From assembly GCA_050184225.1 (NCBI GenBank), contig JBFXAN010000045.1, forward strand, positions 1 through 42,009: a stretch of DNA of 42,009 nt. The letters run 5' to 3'. The DNA comes from JBFXAN01 sp050184225 (GTDB taxonomy: Bacteria; Chloroflexota; Dehalococcoidia; CAUJGQ01). Numbering within the stretch: the first letter of the stretch is position 1; each line of letters opens with the position of its first letter. This document shows positions 1 through 8,052 of this stretch, piece by piece. The translations under genes and the position numbers were made by a program. The notes under the pieces were generated by a model. That model was given only the letters and a program-made list of their open reading frames with translations. It was not told where the DNA came from and did no database searches.

Positions 1-3000
1 CCCGACGCCACGCCGTTTTCGGCCGCCCAGCGATTCAGGATCTCGACGAACTCCTCGGGGTTGGTCACGCCCGGCAATTCCAACCGCTCGATCGTGATGT
101 TCTGCGTGGTGCCGTGCCGTTCCTCGTAGGCCCGCCGCCCACTGACGCCGCCGGCGCTGGTCGGGCTCAGCGGGATATGCACCAGCCCCTCGGACGCATC
201 CCGTGCATCTCCGGTGCGCCCGCGCAAGCCCAGCACCAGGCCGAGGCCCATGTCGTCACCCACGTCCATCATGCGCTGGCTCGGCGAGTTGGCCTTGGCC
301 GCGTCCCTGGCCGCCTGGATCGCCTGCTTCACCGTCTGCGCCGCCTGGTTGGCGATCTGGTTGGTCTGTGACTGCAACCCGGCCTGGACGCCCGCCGCCA
401 GATCGTTCCCCACGTCACGCCCGCCCTGGCTGGCGATCTGCCGCGCCCCACGCACCGCGTCGTTCATGCCCTGGTTCATCTGGCGCTGGAACTTGGGGAT
501 CTCGTCACCCAGCTTGTCGGTCGAACTCTGCCCGTAGGCCGCCGCCACGTCCTTGCCGCCCTGCGCCATGTCGCGCTCGGCATCGTCCGCCGTCTTCGTC
601 ATCCCGCCCAGCACCTGCTGGTGCACCTGTGACAACTCCGTCCCCATCTGCGCGCGCATCGAGCCGCCAAACTCGGTGGCGATGGCGTCCGCGCCCTTGA
701 TCGCTTCCCCCGTCGTCTCGTCCACCGCGCCGTTCAGGTTGTCCAGCATCTGCTGTTGCAGCGGCTTGGCCCCGGTGGCGATACGGTCGGTAATGCCGGT
801 GCTCAGCGCGTCGCCGATGGCGGCCGCTCCTTCCTCGGCCGTGCCCCGCGTCTGCTGCACCATGCCCTGGAATTGCGCCTGAAACGCCTCGCCATCGGCG
901 GCCATGTCGGCCATCACCTTGTCATAGGCGTTCGCCATGCTGAACATGCCGCGGTTCATCACCGCTTCCAGGGTGCCGAACTCCGCCGCCTGCTCGGTCA
1001 TGGCCCCCATGCCCGCCTCGGCGCTGGCTACCGCGCCATCCATCGCCGTGGCCGCGCCATCCATGGCCGTGGCGGCCGTCCCTAGCGCCGTGGTCGTCTT
1101 CTCCAATTCGCTGACGATGCCCGAGAGCAGGCTCGCTACATCCGTCTCGCCCAGCGCCGCGATCTGCTCAGTGAAGTAGGCCACCTGCGCCGCCGCCTGC
1201 GCGTAGGCCGCGCTGGTGGTGTCGCTGATCCCCGCCTGCGCCGCGAGCGCCGCCGCCAACTGTTGCGCCGTGGCGATGCGCTGCTCTTCCAGTTGAATCT
1301 GCGCGCGGATGGTCGCCTTCTGTTCCGGCCCGCTGGCCTTGCGCAGTTCCTTCTCCAGCTGCCGGATGCGCTCCTGTGAGCCGTCGATCACCGCGCTGGT
1401 GTACTCGGCCTGCGCCGCCTGCTGCGCCGCCGTGAGACTATCCTGCAACGCCTGCTGTTGCGCCAACTCGGCCTTCTTCAGCGCGATCTCTTCCAGGACC
1501 GCCTGTTTGCGCAGCGCCAGTTCCTCGCGCGTCGCCTGCGCCATGGCGTCGATCATGGCGTTGAGTGAGGCCTGCAATTCCTCCTCGCGGATGCGCGATT
1601 CCGCCGCCGCCGTATCGGTGGCCTGCGCCAGCCGCAGCTTCGCCTCGTAGTCGGCCTGTGCTGATGCCGAGCCGGTCTGCACCGCCCGGATGTGCGCCTG
1701 GTGCGCCGCGCTGAATTGCGTCTTGAACCGCTCTTCCAGTTCCCGCGTGATCTGCTGTTGCAGGCTCAGTTCCTCGCGCGCGTCGTTCAGCCGCTGCTGT
1801 TGCTCCTGCTGGCCGATGCTGGCCAGTTCTGATTCCAGCGACTCCAGATCGCTGGTCAGGCTATCAATCGTCCCGGCCACGATCTCGAGCTGGGTGCCCA
1901 GGCCCTTCACCTTGCCCAGCGCGGCGGTGATGGCATCCTCGGCGGCGTTCACAATCTGCCCGGTCACGTACTGCGCGAATTCCAGGGTGCCGCTGCTATC
2001 CAGCATCCCCTCCCAGAACTCGCGCGCCCACGCCTCGCCCAGGAACCGTGCCGCGCCGACGCCGCTCATCAGTTCGCGGTACGCCCGCCGCCAGAGCCGC
2101 CGCGCCGCCCGTTCCGCCTGCCGTTCCTCACTGGTCATGCCGGTCGCCGCGGCGCGTGCCGTATCGGCCCCGGCTGATGCCGCCTGCTGCTGGCCCTGGC
2201 TGCGCACCCGCTCCATGCCGCTGGCCATCGCTGATTTGACCTTGCCCATGCCGGATTCGACCGCGCCGGCCATCTGGCCCATCGCTGATTTGATGCGGCC
2301 CTTCGCCTCTTGCAGCATCCCGGCCATCATGCCCTGCGTGATCGCGGCCCCGTGCGGCATGAACTTCTTGGCCGGCGAGCCCATGCCGATCGCGTCGGCC
2401 AGCCCGCGCATGGCGTTCTTGGCCATCGCGTCAGTGCCACGCTCCATCAGCGGCCCGCTGCCCATGCCAACAGCCAGGCCCTGCACGATGTTCTTGCCGA
2501 AGCCGACGAACACCTTGGATGGCGAGGCGATGCCCAACTCGCCACTGAACCCCCCGGCCAGCGCCGAGCCGATGGCGGCCCCGGCCGCTGCCGCCGCCCC
2601 GGCGATGCTGTTCAGCGCGGCGATGATCTGCCCCGCCGCGCCCTCGATCGCGCCGGCCGCCGCCTGCACCGCCGCCGCCATCTGCTGCATCGCGGCCTCA
2701 ACCGCCGCCGCCGCCTCTTCCGCCGCGCTGCCGATCTCGCTGGCCGCGTCCACCGCCTGCTGCGCCGCTTCTGCCATCTGCCCGGCGGCTTCCTCGACCG
2801 CCGCGCCCATCTCGGCTACCGCATCACTGACCGCCGACACCGCATCCTCGATGCCGCTGGCCATCTCCTCGACGGCCTGGTTGACCTGTTCCGTCGCCTC
2901 CCCGATGGCCTCACCCATCTGACTGACGGCCTCTGATATCGCCTCCGTCAGTTGGCCCATCGCTTCTTCGATCTGGCCCGACAGTTCATCGATGGCGCTG

Positions 3001-6000
3001 GTCAGCTGATCGGAGAGTTGCGTGGTCAACTGTTCGCCCACGCCGCTGAAATCGGCCTGCTCGATGCCGGTCTGCAGCATCTGGCCCACCGAATCGCCGA
3101 CCTGCTGGCTGATATCGAGCTCGCCCTCGCCCGCCGCCACGGTCTGTAGCGTCTCGCCCAGCTTCGTGCCCAGCGCGGAGCCCACCGTGTCCCAGTTGGC
3201 TTCCTGCACGCCGCCGGTGATCGCCTCACCGACCGCCACGCCGAGTTGATTGCCAATGTCGCTCTCGCCCTGGCCGTCTGCCGCGCCCACCGCGCTCTGC
3301 AAGGCTTCCCCCAGCTTCGTGCCCAGCGCGGTCCCGACCGGCGTAAACGTCTCGACCGGCGCGGCGGTGATGCTGTCGGTGAGTCCCTGTGCCAGCCCCT
3401 GCACCATCGTGGTCCCGATGCCGGAGTCCGGTGCGATTGGCCCCACACCGCCCGGTGGCTGCACCGGCTGCGCGGCCTGGCTCATCGCCTCGGCCAACTT
3501 CGCCCCCAGCGCGCCACTGACCGGCACGAACACGGACGGATCGGCGGCAGTGATCCCGTTGGTCAGTCCGGTGGCCAGTCCCTGCGCCATCTGCTGTCCG
3601 AATCCCGTGGCCTGCCCCGAGGCGTCCGGCGCGGTGGCGTCCTGCGTGCCGGCGGCCGCCGTCTGCATCGCCATGTTCAGCGCGGACCCCAGCGCATTCG
3701 CGGCCGGCAGGAAATGCTCCGCCGCAGCCTCATCCTGTAGCGAGGTGGTCAGCCCGGTGGCCAGCGACTTGACCATCTGCGCGCCCACGCCGCCCGCCAT
3801 GTCCGGGCCCACTCGCCCCGTCTCACCTGGCGCCACGAACGTCTCGGTCATGGCCTTGCCCAGCGCGGTGTTCAGCGTGTTGCCCAGTTGCTGCGCGGCC
3901 GGACCGAACATCGTCGCCGCGTCCTCGCCCTGCAACGATGTCGTCAGCCCATCGGCCAGCGACTGGATCATCTGCTGGCCCATCGTCTGCCCGGCCGCGC
4001 CACCCTCGCCATCAGCGTCCGGCGCCGGTTGCGTCAGCGCCGTCTTCATGCCGTTGGTCATCGCGCCCAACAGCGCCGCGCCGGTGGCCTGGAACGTCTC
4101 TTCCGGCATGGCGTCAATCGAGGTGCGCAGCCCCTCCTCGAACGCGGGATCGGTAAACGTCTTCAGCATCGACTCGCCAAATTGCTTGCCGATGGTGGCC
4201 GGATCGCCCAACCCCGCCGCGTCCGAGGCCAGCGCGTCCTCGCTGGGGAACAGGAACTGGCCGATCGGCCCGAAGAAGTCGCCCAGCGCGTTCTTGAAGC
4301 CGGTTTTCTTCTCCTCGACCAGCATCCCCAGGTCCGTTACGGCCTGATCCATGCCGGCCCCGATGCCGTCCACGATGCCGCCGAACCACTGACTAATGCC
4401 GCTGGTATCGCCTAAGCCTGCGCCGCCTAGACCCGCCGCCATTTCCTGCGGCTGAAAGAAGCGGCTAATTTCGTCCATGCCGTCCTGCAGCCACGCACCT
4501 AGCGCGTCGAACGGGTTTTCGTCCGGCAGCGCGTCCATGATCGTTGTGTCCAGCCCGTCAAAGGCTTTGGCGATATCCTGGCCAAGTTTGTAGAAGCCAC
4601 CTTCGACGTTGCGTTCTCCCGGCCCAGCCATTGAGTCCAGTCCGCCAAAGAGTTGCCGGCTAATGCCATTGAACCATCCATGAACCTCGTCGCTCGCTTT
4701 TTGCGTGGCCTCGCTGAGATCGAACTCGGTGAGTTGGTTTTTGAACTCGCCGATCATCGGTCCCACTTCGCCAAAGAACTTCTCAAAGTTGGGCTGACCT
4801 CTTATGAGTTGCGCGCCAACGGCCTCCCAGTCTTGCGCGTTCATCGCGCGACCCAGCGCGTCAAGATCATTCCCCATGTTATGAATCAGGGGTCCCACTT
4901 CGCCAAAGAACTTCTCAAAGCGAGGTTGACCCGCGATCAGCGCTGCACCGAGCGCCTCCCAGTCCTGTCGATTGATCGCGTCGCCAAGCAAATCGAAGTC
5001 AGAGCGCGCGCGCGCCGCCAACGCCCCCAGGTCATCGAAGAACTGCTCAACCGGCAACCCGGTCATCTCCTGCAACCCGGCCTGCAATGCCGACAACTCG
5101 CGGTTGAGCTGCGGCATCTGCCCCTCGGTTTCCTCCATGCTTTCCTGCATGGCCGACCATCCACGCCCCAGCGTGCCCAGGTCGGCGGCGAGCTCCACCA
5201 GTCCGAGTTCGTTGACGGCCCGCGATGCGCTCTGCAGCGCGTTCACCCAGGGATCGACGCCCTGCTCGACGCCCTCCTGCCAGGTGTCACCGAACGTCTG
5301 CAGCGCGTTGGAGAGTTTGCGGAAGTCGTTGATGCGGTCGATGCCCAGCGCCGCGTTCAGCGCCGTGCCCAGCGCCGCCGCGCCGGCCGCCATGTCGTTG
5401 AGGCCCGCCGCCTTGTTCCCGTCGAACGCCTCATCGAATGACGCGCCGAAGCGATCGATCGCCTCACGCGCCCCGGCCATGGCCTCATCGACCGTATCGC
5501 GGAACCCTAGGAAATTGGTTTCATACGCCAGCAGCCCCGCGCCCAGCGCCACCCCGACCAGACCCAGCCCCGCCGCGAACTTGGGCAGGCTCAACCCGGC
5601 CTTGCGGAACGACTCGCCCATGTCCAGCACCTTGCCGGTGCCGAACGCCGCTAGCCCGCCGAACGTGAGCAAACTGCCGCCCAGGCCCAGCATCTTGCCC
5701 ACGACGCCCTGCACGGCCGGGTCCGCGTCGGCCAGCGCGTTGACCAGGTCGGTCACGCCCTCCACGCCTGCCTGCAAGGGATCGAGGAAGGGATCGCCCA
5801 TTTTGACCCGCAGTTCGTCGTAGGCCCCGCCGAGTTCTTCGATGCTGCCCAGCAGGTTGTCGGTCAATGCCTCCGATTGTTTGCGCGCGATCCCCTCGTT
5901 GTCCTCCATCGCCTCGTTCAGCGCGCGCAGATCGTCCGTGTTGGACAACATGCCCAGACCCATGGCGTCGAAGGCCTCTTTCCCGAACAGCGCGGAGAGG

Positions 6001-6902
6001 GCCGCCGCCTTCTGGATGTCGTCCAGCCCGGCCATCTTGTCGTTGAGCAAGTCGAAGGTGTCGGCCCAGCCGATGAATTGCCGCTGCCCGTCCTCGGCGA
6101 TCTCGAAGAAGTCCTCGGTGGTGATCCCCAGGTCAGCCATCGCCGCCGCTTGCTTGTCCGTGGGCGCGATCATGGCGTCCATGGCGCGGGTGAGGCTGGT
6201 TCCCGCCTCGCGCGCACTCAGGCCCTGGTCCTTGAAGAAGCCCAATGCCGCGCCGGTCTCTTCCAGCGAGGTGCCGGCCAGGCGCATGATCGGCGCGAAG
6301 TTGGCCATACCGCCCAGCCAGTCCTCCGCGCCGAGGCTCGTCTCGTTGAACGCCGTGACCAGATCGTCGGCGACGCCGATCATGTCCTCGCCACTGATGC
6401 CCCACTGTGCGGCGGTGCGGCTCATGATGTCGGCCGCCGTCGGCAGTTGCGTGCCGGTCGCGGCGGCGAAGTCGGCGGTCGCTTCCAGCATGCCGCCCGT
6501 CACATCCTCAACGCTGGCCCCGGCCTTGCCCAGGATGGTGGCCGCGTCCGCCACGTCCTTCACGCCGAAGATGGTGCTGCTGGCCACGTCCAGCACGGCA
6601 TCTTCCAACGCCACCGCCTGATCCTCGGTGGCGTTGAACGCCACGCCGATCATGTCCATGGCCTGCTGCAAGTCGGCCGCGCCGCGCACCGCGTCGACCA
6701 TCGGCGCCAGCATCAGTGCGCCGCCGGCGGCCATCACCTTGCCGGCCGCCTGGAAGCCGTCGGCCATCTTGCCGATGTTCTTGCCGGTCTGCCCCGCACC
6801 CTTGCCGAGTTCGTTCAGTTTGTTGTTGGCCTCGTCGACGGCCTGGTCAAAACCTTCCGTCCGAGCTGTGATAACGGCCTCGAGCTCCGCGATTACGGCC
6901 AC
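1..6902 (-). CDS. Phage tail tape measure protein (partial, C-terminus beyond the window edge)
   Basis: The reading frame is open from a GTG at 6900-6902 to the left edge, over 2300 codons. The start has an AGGGAGG ribosome site about 6 bases upstream. Tape measure proteins set tail length and act in tail assembly and DNA entry. Residues about 30-350 have the TP901-type core (AADLQQAMDMIGVAFNAT near residue 70). A 44-residue duplication lies near residues 660-750. Residues about 885-1280 hold at least six degenerate repeats built around GLT-S-Q and LGTKLGEALQ. Residues 1285-1450 are Ala-rich helix, and about 1600-2000 are long coiled coil. Three SPS/SPA-type motifs (near residues 1460, 1505 and 2210) have the SPS-x-x-F-x-x-G-x-x-x-x-x-GL pattern common in tape measures. 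It directly follows the tail assembly chaperone, the usual order. Confidence 0.93.
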   Translation of the reverse strand, partial: MAVIAELEAVITARTEGFDQAVDEANNKLNELGKGAGQTGKNIGKMADGFQAAGKVMAAGGALMLAPMVDAVRGAADLQQAMDMIGVAFNATEDQAVALEDAVLDVASSTIFGVKDVADAATILGKAGASVEDVTGGMLEATADFAAATGTQLPTAADIMSRTAAQWGISGEDMIGVADDLVTAFNETSLGAEDWLGGMANFAPIMRLAGTSLEETGAALGFFKDQGLSAREAGTSLTRAMDAMIAPTDKQAAAMADLGITTEDFFEIAEDGQRQFIGWADTFDLLNDKMAGLDDIQKAAALSALFGKEAFDAMGLGMLSNTDDLRALNEAMEDNEGIARKQSEALTDNLLGSIEELGGAYDELRVKMGDPFLDPLQAGVEGVTDLVNALADADPAVQGVVGKMLGLGGSLLTFGGLAAFGTGKVLDMGESFRKAGLSLPKFAAGLGLVGVALGAGLLAYETNFLGFRDTVDEAMAGAREAIDRFGASFDEAFDGNKAAGLNDMAAGAAALGTALNAALGIDRINDFRKLSNALQTFGDTWQEGVEQGVDPWVNALQSASRAVNELGLVELAADLGTLGRGWSAMQESMEETEGQMPQLNRELSALQAGLQEMTGLPVEQFFDDLGALAARARSDFDLLGDAINRQDWEALGAALIAGQPRFEKFFGEVGPLIHNMGNDLDALGRAMNAQDWEAVGAQLIRGQPNFEKFFGEVGPMIGEFKNQLTEFDLSEATQKASDEVHGWFNGISRQLFGGLDSMAGPGERNVEGGFYKLGQDIAKAFDGLDTTIMDALPDENPFDALGAWLQDGMDEISRFFQPQEMAAGLGGAGLGDTSGISQWFGGIVDGIGAGMDQAVTDLGMLVEEKKTGFKNALGDFFGPIGQFLFPSEDALASDAAGLGDPATIGKQFGESMLKTFTDPAFEEGLRTSIDAMPEETFQATGAALLGAMTNGMKTALTQPAPDADGEGGAAGQTMGQQMIQSLADGLTTSLQGEDAATMFGPAAQQLGNTLNTALGKAMTETFVAPGETGRVGPDMAGGVGAQMVKSLATGLTTSLQDEAAAEHFLPAANALGSALNMAMQTAAAGTQDATAPDASGQATGFGQQMAQGLATGLTNGITAADPSVFVPVSGALGAKLAEAMSQAAQPVQPPGGVGPIAPDSGIGTTMVQGLAQGLTDSITAAPVETFTPVGTALGTKLGEALQSAVGAADGQGESDIGNQLGVAVGEAITGGVQEANWDTVGSALGTKLGETLQTVAAGEGELDISQQVGDSVGQMLQTGIEQADFSGVGEQLTTQLSDQLTSAIDELSGQIEEAMGQLTEAISEAVSQMGEAIGEATEQVNQAVEEMASGIEDAVSAVSDAVAEMGAAVEEAAGQMAEAAQQAVDAASEIGSAAEEAAAAVEAAMQQMAAAVQAAAGAIEGAAGQIIAALNSIAGAAAAAGAAIGSALAGGFSGELGIASPSKVFVGFGKNIVQGLAVGMGSGPLMERGTDAMAKNAMRGLADAIGMGSPAKKFMPHGAAITQGMMAGMLQEAKGRIKSAMGQMAGAVESGMGKVKSAMASGMERVRSQGQQQAASAGADTARAAATGMTSEERQAERAARRLWRRAYRELMSGVGAARFLGEAWAREFWEGMLDSSGTLEFAQYVTGQIVNAAEDAITAALGKVKGLGTQLEIVAGTIDSLTSDLESLESELASIGQQEQQQRLNDAREELSLQQQITRELEERFKTQFSAAHQAHIRAVQTGSASAQADYEAKLRLAQATDTAAAESRIREEELQASLNAMIDAMAQATREELALRKQAVLEEIALKKAELAQQQALQDSLTAAQQAAQAEYTSAVIDGSQERIRQLEKELRKASGPEQKATIRAQIQLEEQRIATAQQLAAALAAQAGISDTTSAAYAQAAAQVAYFTEQIAALGETDVASLLSGIVSELEKTTTALGTAATAMDGAATAMDGAVASAEAGMGAMTEQAAEFGTLEAVMNRGMFSMANAYDKVMADMAADGEAFQAQFQGMVQQTRGTAEEGAAAIGDALSTGITDRIATGAKPLQQQMLDNLNGAVDETTGEAIKGADAIATEFGGSMRAQMGTELSQVHQQVLGGMTKTADDAERDMAQGGKDVAAAYGQSSTDKLGDEIPKFQRQMNQGMNDAVRGARQIASQGGRDVGNDLAAGVQAGLQSQTNQIANQAAQTVKQAIQAARDAAKANSPSQRMMDVGDDMGLGLVLGLRGRTGDARDASEGLVHIPLSPTSAGGVSGRRAYEERHGTTQNITIERLELPGVTNPEEFVEILNRWAAENGVAS
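3050..4250 (-). repeat. Degenerate repeat block inside the tape measure gene
   Basis: The minus-strand translation here repeats a unit of about 43-63 residues at least six times. Recurrent pieces are GLTTSLQ, GLTTSLQDE, GLTNGITAA and GLTDSITAA, each followed by a segment such as TPVGTALGTKLGEALQ, VSGALGAKLAEAM or ANALGSALNMAM. The DNA copies are diverged, so this is old duplication within the protein rather than a recent tandem array. Confidence 0.7.
4759..4920 (-). repeat. Direct repeat, 30 bp identical, 132 bp period
   Basis: The 30 bases at 4759-4788 recur exactly at 4891-4920. The period of 132 bp equals 44 codons, so the repeat stays in frame and duplicates the tape measure segment containing FEKFFGEVGP. 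The sequence between the copies is also related, though diverged. Confidence 0.9.
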
Positions 6903-6976
6903 CGCGCACCTCCCTGAACCAAAGCCGCGGCGGGCGCGTTATGATGCCGAGGGAACACCCCGAAAGGAGCGCACCG

Positions 6977-7195
6977 ATGCCCTCGCGTCACCCGGCCATT
7001 TCCGAAACCACGGAACCGATCCGCGTCGTCTACGAACGCCCGCGCCCGCGCATCGCCAAAGGGCTGCTGGTGCTGCTGCTGGGCGGTCCGCTGGCCCTGC
7101 TGATCTTCGCCATGGGGCAAACCGTGTGGGGAGCCCTCTGGCGCGCATGGCTGACCATGATCGGCCTGTACGTGCTCGTCACGGTGGTGCTGTAG
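6977..7195 (+). CDS. Small two-helix membrane protein, antisense between tape measure and chaperone genes
   Basis: A 72-residue protein starts at ATG 6977 behind AAAGGAG with 7-base spacing. The ATG at 6941 in the same frame has no such site. The first 28 residues are polar and basic (RPRPRIAK). Two hydrophobic stretches follow: LLVLLLGGPLALLIFAM (about residues 30-46) and LTMIGLYVLVTVVL to the end. It is the only plus-strand gene among the tail genes and fills the gap between the starts and stops of its minus-strand neighbours. No function is recognised. A holin-like, superinfection-exclusion or other moron role is possible, but nothing in the sequence decides between them. Confidence 0.6.
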   Translation: MPSRHPAISETTEPIRVVYERPRPRIAKGLLVLLLGGPLALLIFAMGQTVWGALWRAWLTMIGLYVLVTVVL

Positions 7196-7200
7196 CGGCA

Positions 7201-7931
7201 TCACGCGCCCCGCTTGCTTCGTGGATTCGCGGCCGGTTTCCCCGCGCCCTTGCGGGTTCGCTTGCTGGCTTTTTCAGCCTCTATACGGCTCCACTCTAAA
7301 GCCGTCATGGCCGCGCCGATCCAGCGCGCCGGTGTCTCTTCCAGCGCCGTCACCGGCAGATTCAGTTCCTTGGCGACGCGCAGCATCATCAGGTCCTCAT
7401 CCAGCCCGGCGCTGATCGGCGGCACGCCCTCCGCGCCGCCGGTGCGCTCCCAGTGCGCTACTCCCTGTTCGTACGCAACGGGGTTACTCGCCCTAAGTGC
7501 GAGCGCCTGCGCTCGTTCCTGGTTGGTTTTGAGTCGGGGAACACCTCCGCCACCAGTTGGCGCATGATCTCGCCGATCACCACCGTGGAGACGTGCTGCA
7601 TGATGCGCGGGTCGAGCGGGATATCCTCTCCCTCCCCGACCAGCATCTCGCCCGTCACCTTGTGGAATACCGGCCCCTGCAGGTCGATCCACTTGGCATA
7701 GACGCAGATCGTGGTGGAGGAACGCAGCGCGTCGATCTCGTCGTCGCTGAGATCCTTCGCCTCGTCGTCGCTCAGCACCACATCCATTGGCGCCAGGCTG
7801 ATGCGGTTGGGGTAGTAATCGACCGGCACCTCGATGGTGTCGATTACCGCCCCCTGCGTGTCCTTGACATCGATCCTGGCCACGAAGCGGCGCACCTGAT
7901 CCTTCGGCGCAATCTGCTGAATTGAGGGCAT
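7201..7931 (-). CDS. Tail assembly chaperone, long product by -1 frameshift
   Basis: A second minus-strand frame, one base back from the first, is open to a stop at 7201. It has no credible start of its own, because its upstream part is only the shadow of the first frame. Good protein sequence begins near 7530 (LKTNQERAQALALRASNPVAYEQG) and continues to a lysine and arginine rich tail. This arrangement, two overlapping frames before the tape measure gene, is the known G/GT pattern. The long product would join about 132 residues of the first frame to about 110 of the second. The exact slip site is uncertain; the span is the fusion, not one open frame. Confidence 0.7.
7458..7931 (-). CDS. Tail assembly chaperone, short (zero-frame) product
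   Basis: A 157-residue protein starts at ATG 7931, encoded directly upstream of the tape measure gene and downstream of the major tail protein. This is the place of the lambda G-like chaperone that coats the tape measure protein during tail assembly. The first 130 residues look ordinary (DVKDTQGAVIDTIEVPVDYY, then an acidic LSDDEAKDLSDDEIDAL). The last 20 or so are arginine-rich and look like out-of-frame translation of the next gene, as expected when most ribosomes terminate soon after a frameshift site. AAGGGAG lies upstream of the start. Confidence 0.75.
   Translation of the reverse strand: MPSIQQIAPKDQVRRFVARIDVKDTQGAVIDTIEVPVDYYPNRISLAPMDVVLSDDEAKDLSDDEIDALRSSTTICVYAKWIDLQGPVFHKVTGEMLVGEGEDIPLDPRIMQHVSTVVIGEIMRQLVAEVFPDSKPTRNERRRSHLGRVTPLRTNRE
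7527..7533 (-). promoter_or_regulatory. Candidate -1 frameshift site C-TCA-AAA
   Basis: On the minus strand the zero frame reads GAC TCA AAA CCA and the -1 frame reads CGA CTC AAA ACC. The A-site codon AAA re-pairs perfectly after slipping, but the P-site TCA to CTC does not, so this is not a canonical X-XXY-YYZ heptamer. It sits where the zero frame loses and the -1 frame gains protein-like composition. GTT-CCC at 7536-7542 is an alternative. Confidence 0.35.
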
Positions 7932-8011
7932 TTCCTACTCCCTTCGCTCCGGGCCTCGCTGGACCTCGGGCGTATCTGCTCGGCGGAACCCCGACGGCTC
8001 CGGCTGGCGTG

Positions 8012-8034
8012 GGCTAGGGCGACGTGCCCTAGCC
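8012..8034. other. Perfect 9-bp hairpin overlapping an operator-like site
   Basis: GGCTAGGGC (8012-8020) and GCCCTAGCC (8026-8034) form a perfect stem with a 5-base loop. It lies between the major tail protein stop and the chaperone start and shares TAGCC with the neighbouring 17-bp operator. There is no T tract, so a simple intrinsic terminator is unlikely. Confidence 0.6.
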
Positions 8035-8046
8035 ACAAACCGTCTC
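8030..8046 (+). promoter_or_regulatory. Operator-like 17-mer, site A (late tail operon)
   Basis: TAGCC-ACAAACC-GTCTC matches the repeated dyad TAGCC-N7-GGCTA in its left half and spacer. It shares 16 identical bases with the copy at 24339. It lies about 100 bp upstream of the tail assembly chaperone start, inside the structural gene cluster. Confidence 0.6.
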
Positions 8047-8052
8047 TAGCTA

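Noticed and set aside
1690..2922. A 410-codon plus-strand frame opposite the tape measure gene
   Set aside because: Low-complexity Ala/Ser/Cys translation typical of antisense high-GC DNA; no ribosome site or family pattern.
3250..4347. A 365-codon plus-strand frame opposite the tape measure repeats
   Set aside because: Same antisense composition; its repeats mirror those of the real gene.
5877..6917. A 346-codon plus-strand frame rich in His and Arg
   Set aside because: Shadow of the conserved tape measure core on the other strand.
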